This document shows positions 1-4,509 of a DNA stretch of 6,829 bases, one piece after another. This DNA comes from Candidatus Kaiserbacteria bacterium (GTDB lineage: Bacteria; Patescibacteriota; Minisyncoccia; Phycocordibacterales; UBA918): positions 1 to 6,829 of the forward strand of contig JAGQLZ010000024.1 in the NCBI GenBank assembly GCA_020428895.1, given 5' to 3'. Positions within the stretch are counted from its first letter, which is position 1. Every line of letters starts with the position of its first letter. A program made the translations under genes and the position numbers. The notes under the pieces are model-generated. The model made no database searches. It was not told where the DNA came from and saw only the letters and a list, made by a program, of their open reading frames with translations.

Positions 1-16
1 TTTATACAATTATTTC

Positions 17-1042
17 CTACTTCAAAACCTTATCGGCATCTGGATCATACTTGCCTTGTTGAGCCAACGAGTTCATCTTTACTACTTCAAGTAACATTTT
101 CTGAGCAACTTCCATATTTTCTTCTTTACCTTGCCAAGCGGCTAAGAATGGTTCTTCAATAGCTCGTGAATATGAATAAGTAATCGGCCATGGTTGTTCA
201 CCCAACTTAGCAATCGCATTTAAGTTTTCGGTCGCCCGTTTTGGTGACTGACCACCAGAAAGAAACACAATACCACCCACCTCGTGAGGCACTGACATAT
301 GGAAAGTTCTTAAAGTTGCGTTAGCGACTTGATTTGGAGTTGATTGGTTTGGGTGTTGATCACCAGCCAAGACCATTGATGACTTTAATATTAGTGCCGA
401 AAGATCGACCCTAAATTTAATCAAAGTTGAAAATAACGTCTGAAGGGTACGGGTAGTATCTCTTTCCGCTTCTTCAATTGAATGACTGCCGGCAAAAATA
501 ACTTCTGGTTCTACTATCGGTACAATTCCAGCTGCCTGCGCCAACTGAGCATAACGAGCTAACATAATGGAATTAATCAACAAACACTCATCGGTAGGCA
601 ATTCATCGTCAACAGTAATCACCGCCCGCCATTTAGCAAATCTAGCACCTAGCTCATAGTACTCAGCAAACCGTTTATCCAAATCATCCAAACCTTGAGT
701 AACTACTTCACTACGAAAACCATGTAAATCTTTAGTACCCAAGTCGACTTTAATACCTGGCAGTATCCCTTTAGACATTAATACATCTGGAAATGGTACA
801 CCATCATCAGTCGAATTTTTAATTGAGGAATCATACATAATGACGCCTGATAAATACTCCTCAATACCCGGAGCAGTAAAAAGGAGCTCACGGAAGTCTT
901 GTCGGTGCTCGGCTCTGTTGGGTAAACCAACCATCTCCAAACGCTTACCAGCAGTCTTATTACTCTCATCAGCTGCCAAAAGACCTTTACCTTTAGCCAT
1001 CATCAGAGATACCGTCTCATACATTTTTGTATCTTTTTTCAT
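17..1042 (-). CDS. Class I fructose-bisphosphate aldolase
   Basis: Cytosolic glycolytic enzyme that reversibly cleaves fructose-1,6-bisphosphate into dihydroxyacetone phosphate and glyceraldehyde-3-phosphate through a lysine Schiff base. The 341-residue protein matches the animal/plant-type class I family over its whole length: GKGLLAADES at 18-27, ARFAKWR at 133-139 (catalytic Lys137), IVEPE at 176-180 (Glu178), LKSSM at 219-223 with the Schiff-base Lys220, FLSGGQS at 260-266 and SYSRA at 290-294. The spacing of these residues matches rabbit aldolase K146, E187 and K229 with a constant offset of nine. It ends about 20 residues earlier than the animal enzymes and lacks their C-terminal tyrosine. 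The ATG at 1042 is preceded at 6 nt by an extended -10 and has no Shine-Dalgarno sequence, so the mRNA is probably leaderless. The gene lies downstream of the ABC exporter genes on the same strand but has its own promoter and operator-like palindrome. Stop codon is TAG. Confidence 0.95.
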   Translation of the reverse strand: MKKDTKMYETVSLMMAKGKGLLAADESNKTAGKRLEMVGLPNRAEHRQDFRELLFTAPGIEEYLSGVIMYDSSIKNSTDDGVPFPDVLMSKGILPGIKVDLGTKDLHGFRSEVVTQGLDDLDKRFAEYYELGARFAKWRAVITVDDELPTDECLLINSIMLARYAQLAQAAGIVPIVEPEVIFAGSHSIEEAERDTTRTLQTLFSTLIKFRVDLSALILKSSMVLAGDQHPNQSTPNQVANATLRTFHMSVPHEVGGIVFLSGGQSPKRATENLNAIAKLGEQPWPITYSYSRAIEEPFLAAWQGKEENMEVAQKMLLEVVKMNSLAQQGKYDPDADKVLK

Positions 1043-1070
1043 GTTCTAAGTTTACCAGTAAAATTAGAAC
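1043..1070. promoter_or_regulatory. 28-bp palindrome overlapping the aldolase promoter (putative operator)
   Basis: GTTCTAAGTTTAC (1043-1055), a 2-nt centre CA, then GTAAAATTAGAAC (1058-1070). The arms match at 12 of 13 positions. It abuts the aldolase start codon and contains its predicted -10 (1049-1054). If the transcript starts at the ATG, the palindrome is not transcribed, so a DNA-binding dimer is more likely than an RNA hairpin. No regulator is identified. Confidence 0.6.
1049..1057 (-). promoter_or_regulatory. Extended -10 promoter of the aldolase gene
   Basis: Read on the minus strand: TGG followed by TAAACT (4 of 6 matches to TATAAT), then 6 nt to the ATG at 1042. There is no convincing -35 at 16-18 bp, as is common for promoters carrying TGN upstream of the hexamer. 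The spacing predicts transcription starting at or next to the A of the start codon. Confidence 0.5.
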
Positions 1071-1096
1071 ACATTTAGTTAGCCTGTGAACAGAAA

Positions 1097-1117
1097 CTTA
1101 GTTTAATCTAGACTAAG
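1097..1117 (-). terminator. Possible weak terminator after the ABC permease gene
   Basis: An inverted repeat CTTAGT (1097-1102) / ACTAAG (1112-1117) overlaps the TAG stop of the permease gene. On the minus strand it is followed by TTTCTGTT. The stem is short and AT-rich, so termination would be partial at best and read-through into the aldolase gene is possible. Confidence 0.3.
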
Positions 1118-1880
1118 AGCGAATCTTCCAACCACGTTTAAATAATTGAGTGACCAAAATACCAAGCCCTATTACTAAACCTAAAATTACAAATAACCCG
1201 ATAGTTGTGTTGGCCTCACTATAACCAATCATGCTACTTCGAATACCGTCAGCAAAATAAAAGAATGGATTCACTCGAGTAATCATCGCCGCTGTTTCTG
1301 GCAGAAAAGTAATTGAGTAAAAAATCCCACCAAGATAAGTTAGCGGTGTAATCACAAAAGTATTAAGAACTTGAAGTTGTTCAAAGCTCTCTGCCCACAA
1401 GGCAACTACAATTCCCAACATAGCAAAAATGGCCGAAATAGATGCAATATAAAAAACAAAAGCTACTGGATTAACTAAAGTAACCGCACCAAATAATAAA
1501 CCAACCATTAATATCAAAAATGAAACCATCATCGTTCTAGTAACGGCACTGCCAACAAACCCAATTAACATCTCTAGATACGAAAATGGAGCAATTAAAA
1601 TTTCTTCAATCCCTCGCGTAAATCTCATAAAGTAAAGAGCTGACGATGCACTGGCAAAACTAGCATTAATAATGGACAACATTAGAACTCCCGGAAACAC
1701 AAAAGATATGTACGGCACTCCTTCAAAACTTTCAATTCGTCCGCCAATCACCGTACCGAATATAAATATATATAAAGCTGCTGATATTACTGGTGCAATC
1801 AATGTTTGGATAACTACTCGTAAAGTACGATCCACTTCACGTCTAAACATTGTAAAAAGGCCAATTCTATTGAATTTCAT
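1113..1880 (-). CDS. ABC-2 type transporter permease
   Basis: Inner-membrane subunit of an ABC exporter, 255 residues, of the ABC2_membrane family (the YadH/NodJ/DrrB type). Six hydrophobic segments are visible at about 22-46, 57-80, 104-130, 138-162, 170-190 and 226-247. The family signature in the last third is clear: PLTYLGGIFYSI at 179-190, then NPFFYFADGIR at 204-214. These closely resemble the matching region of E. coli YadH. It would pair with the ATPase encoded immediately upstream: the ATPase stop TAA and this ATG are 4 nt apart, there is no Shine-Dalgarno sequence, and translational coupling is likely. The substrate cannot be read from sequence. Related systems export drugs, polysaccharides or lipids. 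Full length, TAG stop, no sign of damage. Confidence 0.92.
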   Translation of the reverse strand: MKFNRIGLFTMFRREVDRTLRVVIQTLIAPVISAALYIFIFGTVIGGRIESFEGVPYISFVFPGVLMLSIINASFASASSALYFMRFTRGIEEILIAPFSYLEMLIGFVGSAVTRTMMVSFLILMVGLLFGAVTLVNPVAFVFYIASISAIFAMLGIVVALWAESFEQLQVLNTFVITPLTYLGGIFYSITFLPETAAMITRVNPFFYFADGIRSSMIGYSEANTTIGLFVILGLVIGLGILVTQLFKRGWKIRS

Positions 1881-1884
1881 AAAT

Positions 1885-2637
1885 TTATTTTTGAGATTCT
1901 TTGGTACGAGTAATTTCTAAATAGGTATCTTCAACCGATTTACCATCCTGCATAAAATCTTGTTTGGTTCCTTCTTTCACAATCTTACCGTGATTAATAA
2001 TTGCTATTTCATCACAAAGATACTGTATCTCTTCTAAGTAGTGAGAAGTTAAAATAATGGTCTTGCCATTTTTATTCATTTCTTTTAGAAAACCCCATAA
2101 ATCATGTCGTTGTTCTACATCCACTCCAGCCGTCGGCTCGTCCAATATCAATAGATCCGGAGTATGAATAAGTGCTCTAGCCAACATCGCTCGGCGTTTT
2201 AGTCCACCAGATAATTTTTGAAACTTTACATTACGGTGTTTTTCTAAATCGAAACGAGCAATCAGTTCATCGATTCTTTTTTGGCGATCTTGTTTATTGA
2301 TACCGTAATAACCTCCCATGTAATTACAGAGTTGATCAGGAGTAGCGAAAATATCGACATTAAATTCCTGCGGAGATAATCCTACTTTTGTACGAGCCAG
2401 CTTATAGTCCTTAACTACATCAACTCCATCAACTAAAATTTGTCCAGCCGTTGGTTGAGCAATGCCAGTTATGCAGTGAATGGTGGTACTTTTACCAGCT
2501 CCGTTAGGTCCAAGCAGACCAAAGAAAGCACCCCGTTCAACAGTTAGTGAAATATTATCGACAGCAGTTTTTTTGGCTTTACCCTTACCGTAAACTTTTA
2601 CTAGATTTTTAATCTCTAACATTGGGATGTTCGACAT
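1885..2637 (-). CDS. ABC transporter ATP-binding protein
   Basis: Cytoplasmic ATPase that drives the ABC-2 exporter whose permease gene follows 4 nt downstream. All nucleotide-binding motifs are intact (numbering from the ATG at 2637, 250 residues): Walker A GPNGAGKST at 43-51, Q-loop Gln90, signature LSGGL at 142-146 followed by KRR, Walker B LLILDE at 162-167, D-loop AGVD at 170-173 and switch His199 in TSHYLEEI. The order and the LSGGLKRR signature fit the YadG/CcmA/DrrA-like group of ABC-2 ATPases. A GTG two codons upstream (2643) also gives an open frame. I prefer the ATG because an extended -10 (TGG-TATACT) ends 7 nt before it, which places the transcription start on the ATG itself. There is no good Shine-Dalgarno sequence. 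Stop codon is TAA. Confidence 0.94.
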   Translation of the reverse strand: MSNIPMLEIKNLVKVYGKGKAKKTAVDNISLTVERGAFFGLLGPNGAGKSTTIHCITGIAQPTAGQILVDGVDVVKDYKLARTKVGLSPQEFNVDIFATPDQLCNYMGGYYGINKQDRQKRIDELIARFDLEKHRNVKFQKLSGGLKRRAMLARALIHTPDLLILDEPTAGVDVEQRHDLWGFLKEMNKNGKTIILTSHYLEEIQYLCDEIAIINHGKIVKEGTKQDFMQDGKSVEDTYLEITRTKESQK

Positions 2638-2644
2638 GGTCACC

Positions 2645-2653
2645 AGTATACCA
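2645..2653 (-). promoter_or_regulatory. Extended -10 promoter of the ABC exporter operon
   Basis: On the minus strand, TGG precedes TATACT (5 of 6 matches to TATAAT). Seven nucleotides separate the hexamer from the ATG at 2637, predicting a leaderless mRNA. The hexamer at 17 bp upstream is ACACAT, a poor -35, consistent with reliance on the extended -10. Confidence 0.6.
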
Positions 2654-2663
2654 ATTTATTTAC

Positions 2664-2681
2664 ACTGATGTGTTAATCAGT
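2664..2681. promoter_or_regulatory. Inverted repeat between divergent promoters (possible operator)
   Basis: ACTGAT (2664-2669), six bases, ATCAGT (2676-2681): a perfect 6+6 inverted repeat. It lies over the -35 region of the ABC exporter promoter and 5 bp upstream of the -35 of prmC, so one bound dimer could affect both. The arms are short and chance is possible. Confidence 0.35.
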
Positions 2682-2686
2682 TTATC

Positions 2687-2715
2687 TTGCAGTTTCTTAG
2701 TAAAAAATGCATAGT
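2687..2715 (+). promoter_or_regulatory. Promoter of prmC
   Basis: A -35 TTGCAG (2687-2692, 4 of 6), exactly 17 bp of spacer and a -10 CATAGT (2710-2715, 4 of 6). The -10 ends 6 nt before the ATG at 2722. The arrangement supports that ATG over the in-frame ATG at 2707, which would sit upstream of the -10. Confidence 0.45.
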
Positions 2716-2721
2716 TCAATT

Positions 2722-3684
2722 ATGAATCAAGAAGAAAGATGGTTATTGGAGGAAAAATATGAAGGAGTGAAAACTCTGGAGTTTTTGGATGACTGCAAGC
2801 GGCTTGCCGCAGGCGAGCCACTTGGTTATGTTATTGGTTATGTGCCATTTTTAGGTTGTAAAATATGGTTAGATTCACACCCTCTTATCCCCCGCCCAGA
2901 AACTGAATTTTGGGTTGAGAAAGCTATTAAGGAAATTGTGAGAATCGACAAGGCGAATCAGGCGGATTTTTTGAAGCCTCCACAGAAATTTGAAAAATTG
3001 CGAGGACTGGCTGAAAAAAATCCGCCTGATTCGATTAAAAGCCCAATCAAAGTCCTAGACCTCTGTGCTGGCTCAGGTGCTATTGGTTTAGCGGTAGCTA
3101 AACATGTGCCGATGGTGCGCATCGATTTCTCCGAAATCGATGCGCACCATCTCCCTACCATTGGCAAAAACTTAAAAGAAAATAATATCGACTGTACTCG
3201 CTACAGAGTCTGGCAATCTGACTTGTTCAATGATTTACCAACTCAAAATTCTGACTCTTCGAAAGCTGTGATTTCAGATGAAATTCAAGGCACGGGTAAA
3301 TTTTTGCAGGATTCATATCAAGCATATAGTGAGAAAAAAATTGGGACCCGTAACGAAGAAGGTCGTCGAAATCACAGCTTTCTATACGATTTCATACTAA
3401 CCAACCCACCCTATATTGATCCTACTTTAGATAGGACCGAAGCTTCAGTAAAAAACTTTGAACCACACCAAGCCCTGTATGGTGGCCAAAACGGCACAGA
3501 ATTTATTGAACAAATTATTGCTACCGCACCCACATTTCTCAATAAGAATGGTCAACTATGGATTGAACACGAACCGGAACAAACTGAAATAATTCATAAA
3601 CTTGCTAAACAATTAAAATTTTCTACTACAACAGAAAAAGACCAGTATGATATAGAACGCTATAGTATCTTAGTGCTACAATAA
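2722..3684 (+). CDS. prmC: Peptide chain release factor N5-glutamine methyltransferase PrmC, with palindrome-coded insertions
   Basis: Methylates the glutamine of the GGQ motif in RF1/RF2 using S-adenosylmethionine, in the cytoplasm. Numbering is from ATG 2722 (320 residues): IPRPETE at 56-62, SAM-binding LDLCAGSGAIGL at 112-123, acidic motif FSEID at 136-140 and catalytic NPPY at 228-231. The usual N-terminal helical domain is reduced to about 35 residues before the conserved AGEPL segment, which I believe is common in Patescibacteria. Despite this the protein is longer than typical PrmC (about 280 residues) because of two extra segments, about 78-104 and 180-221. Each is encoded by a long palindrome (2954-3033 and 3261-3382). 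A third palindrome (3111-3151) encodes residues 130-144. All remain in frame and every catalytic motif is present, so the enzyme may be active. The alternative start 2707 adds five residues. The next gene begins 4 nt after the TAA stop. Confidence 0.9.
   Translation: MNQEERWLLEEKYEGVKTLEFLDDCKRLAAGEPLGYVIGYVPFLGCKIWLDSHPLIPRPETEFWVEKAIKEIVRIDKANQADFLKPPQKFEKLRGLAEKNPPDSIKSPIKVLDLCAGSGAIGLAVAKHVPMVRIDFSEIDAHHLPTIGKNLKENNIDCTRYRVWQSDLFNDLPTQNSDSSKAVISDEIQGTGKFLQDSYQAYSEKKIGTRNEEGRRNHSFLYDFILTNPPYIDPTLDRTEASVKNFEPHQALYGGQNGTEFIEQIIATAPTFLNKNGQLWIEHEPEQTEIIHKLAKQLKFSTTTEKDQYDIERYSILVLQ
2770..2785. repeat. Short hairpin in prmC 5' region
   Basis: AAAACTC (2770-2776), TG, GAGTTTT (2779-2785): perfect 7-bp arms with a 2-nt loop, inside the coding sequence for the shortened N-terminus of PrmC. 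Weaker than the three large palindromes further along the gene. Confidence 0.4.
2801..2819. repeat. GC-rich hairpin over the prmC AGEPL codons
   Basis: GGCTTGCC (2801-2808), GCA, GGCGAGCC (2812-2819): 8-bp stem with one G-T pair and a 3-nt loop. It lies over the conserved RLAAGEP codons, so protein constraint and base composition could explain part of it. Confidence 0.35.
2954..3033. repeat. 80-bp palindromic element A inside prmC
   Basis: Perfect 19-bp inverted arms at 2954-2972 and 3015-3033 (outer sequence CGAATCAGGCGGATTTTTT). The 42-bp interior contains further complementary pieces: AGCC 2975-2978 with GGCT 3009-3012, and an alternative CCTC 2977-2980 with GAGG 3002-3005. It encodes PrmC residues 78-104 without a stop codon. 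This is the stretch that appears extra between the PrmC helix after IPRPETE and the SAM-binding strand. The form is that of a palindromic element inserted in frame, like the Rickettsia RPE elements. No relationship to a named family can be shown from this window. Confidence 0.85.
3111..3151. repeat. 41-bp perfect palindrome B inside prmC
   Basis: Perfect 19-bp arms at 3111-3129 and 3133-3151 around the 3-nt loop TCC (arm sequence GATGGTGCGCATCGATTTC). It is GC-rich in an AT-rich gene and encodes residues 130-144, including the acidic SAM-binding motif FSEID. Unlike elements A and C it does not appear to lengthen the protein. It could be a template-switch product that turned existing codons palindromic, or a selected nucleic-acid hairpin. 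Confidence 0.9.
3261..3382. repeat. 122-bp palindromic element C inside prmC
   Basis: Perfect 15-bp outer arms, GAAAGCTGTGATTTC at 3261-3275 and its complement at 3368-3382. Nested inner stems lie in the correct order: ACGGGT 3292-3297 with ACCCGT 3346-3351, AATTTTT 3299-3305 with AAAAATT 3336-3342, and an ATAT/ATAT apex near 3315-3327. It encodes residues 180-221, an extra segment between the SDLF strand end and the DFILTNPPY strand. No stop codon lies in frame. The nested complementarity shows the whole stretch is, or was, one long hairpin rather than two chance arms. Confidence 0.85.
3674..3682 (+). promoter_or_regulatory. Extended -10 promoter overlapping the prmC 3' end
   Basis: TGC followed by TACAAT (3677-3682, 5 of 6 to TATAAT), then 6 nt to the ATG at 3689. 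No -35 is apparent. It would give the 73-residue gene its own leaderless start in addition to read-through from prmC. Its last base is the first base of the prmC stop codon. Confidence 0.4.
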
Positions 3685-3688
3685 ACTT

Positions 3689-3910
3689 ATGCCTGTAACT
3701 ACATTCAACACCTTACCAGCTGAAACAATGGCGGCATTAGGTTTTTTATTTTTGCTAATGATTTACATAGTTTTTTCTTTAATACTGCATTATCACTGGA
3801 AAAATTACGCCACTGACGCCAAGGTATCTAAACTTACTATCTGGGCATATTTTGCTATTACCGTGCCGTTGATATTGGTAATGGGTTTAATGACTCTAAT
3901 CATATATTAG
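3689..3910 (+). CDS. Small two-helix membrane protein of unknown function
   Basis: A 73-residue protein I cannot assign to a named family. It has two hydrophobic segments, about 14-34 and 49-72. A short polar loop between them carries HYHWKNYATDAKVSK, and the net positive charge there suggests a cytoplasmic loop with both termini outside. It starts 4 nt after the prmC stop, with a likely promoter of its own, and ends 1 nt before the start of the bPH-domain membrane protein. That 1-nt gap suggests coupled translation and perhaps a shared role at the membrane. There is no signal peptide, cysteine motif or catalytic residue pattern. A real gene is favoured by the tight fit between neighbours and the coherent membrane topology. 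Stop codon is TAG. Confidence 0.8.
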   Translation: MPVTTFNTLPAETMAALGFLFLLMIYIVFSLILHYHWKNYATDAKVSKLTIWAYFAITVPLILVMGLMTLIIY

Positions 3911-3911
3911 T

Positions 3912-4472
3912 ATGTTATTTGAAAAAATTGAGCTAGAAAAAAACGAAGAAATTTTAAAGATGGTTCGTAAGCATTGGTTTATTATTGCAGCTGAATTATT
4001 TGGCACTGTCATGATGGCTTTCTTCCCTTTCTTTATACTAGCGGCGGTGGCTGGCTTTAATCATTATTCTTCCATCCACATCAATATCGGAAACCATACT
4101 GTATTTATCGTATACGCCACCGCCGCTTGGCTACTGCTTACAACTATGTCAGGTTTTATGATTTGGACTCACTATTATCTAGATCTATGGATAATTACTG
4201 ACCGCCGAATAATTTTAATTGACCAAATTCATTTCTTTAACCGAAATGTCAGTATTTTTAGATTAGAGAGGCTACAAGATATAGAATTCTATATTAAAGG
4301 TATTATTCCTACTTTCTTAAACTTTGGCACTATAAAAGCACAAACTGCTGGTGCTTTTGAAAGCAATTTCAAAACCAACGGCCTACCCAACCCGCGAGAA
4401 CTACAAGCCATCATCCAAAAAGCTATGGATCAACGCTTAGCCGAGTTACATAACCCATCTTTGTTAGAATAA
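3912..4472 (+). CDS. Membrane protein with bacterial PH (bPH) domain
   Basis: 186-residue membrane-anchored protein. Two transmembrane helices (about 22-48 and 63-84) are followed by a soluble domain at about 91-150. The segment DLWIITDRRIILIDQ at 91-105 is the start of a bPH_2 (YdbS/YvcA-like, DUF304) domain, and RLERLQDIEF at 117-126 and LNFGTI at 136-141 are its later conserved strands. The N-terminus LEKNEEILKMVRKHWF resembles the opening found in many small bPH membrane proteins. A charged helical tail follows the domain. The molecular role of these domains in bacteria is not settled. There is no Shine-Dalgarno sequence or good -10 before ATG 3912, so it is probably translated from the upstream transcript. 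A 12-bp inverted repeat (4040-4051/4116-4127) falls in the two membrane-helix coding regions. Confidence 0.88.
   Translation: MLFEKIELEKNEEILKMVRKHWFIIAAELFGTVMMAFFPFFILAAVAGFNHYSSIHINIGNHTVFIVYATAAWLLLTTMSGFMIWTHYYLDLWIITDRRIILIDQIHFFNRNVSIFRLERLQDIEFYIKGIIPTFLNFGTIKAQTAGAFESNFKTNGLPNPRELQAIIQKAMDQRLAELHNPSLLE
4040..4127. repeat. 12-bp inverted repeat within the bPH gene
   Basis: AGCGGCGGTGGC at 4040-4051 and its exact complement GCCACCGCCGCT at 4116-4127, 64 bp apart. Both copies are GC-rich islands in AT-rich sequence and encode Ala/Val/Thr stretches of the two membrane helices, so codon composition alone could produce the match. Confidence 0.5.
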
Positions 4473-4473
4473 C

Positions 4474-4502
4474 TTGCGCTCTATATATTAGTAGCCTAAA
4501 AT
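4474..4502 (+). promoter_or_regulatory. Promoter of hisS
   Basis: A -35 TTGCGC (4474-4479), 17-bp spacer and -10 TAAAAT (4497-4502, 5 of 6). The -10 ends 7 nt before ATG 4510, which again predicts a leaderless mRNA. It lies in the 37-bp gap after the bPH gene. Confidence 0.6.
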
Positions 4503-4509
4503 CTTTTCT

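Noticed and set aside
1..16. Terminator for the aldolase gene
   Set aside because: Only 16 bases follow the stop codon in the window and they form no hairpin.
1672..1920. Plus-strand open frame opposite the permease and ATPase genes
   Set aside because: It is a shadow of two well-supported minus-strand genes and crosses their junction with no recognisable product.
2638..2643. GTG start for the ABC ATPase
   Set aside because: It would lie within 2 nt of the -10 hexamer TATACT. The ATG at 2637 has the proper spacing to that hexamer.
2958..3167. Antisense open frame across the prmC palindromes
   Set aside because: Palindromic DNA keeps both strands open together. The antisense peptide shows no family features and no promoter or ribosome site.
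2941..3400. prmC insertions as an intein, group I/II intron or frameshifted pseudogene
   Set aside because: The extra segments are only about 27 and 42 codons, keep the frame, have no splicing motifs or intron core, and all catalytic motifs of PrmC follow in frame.
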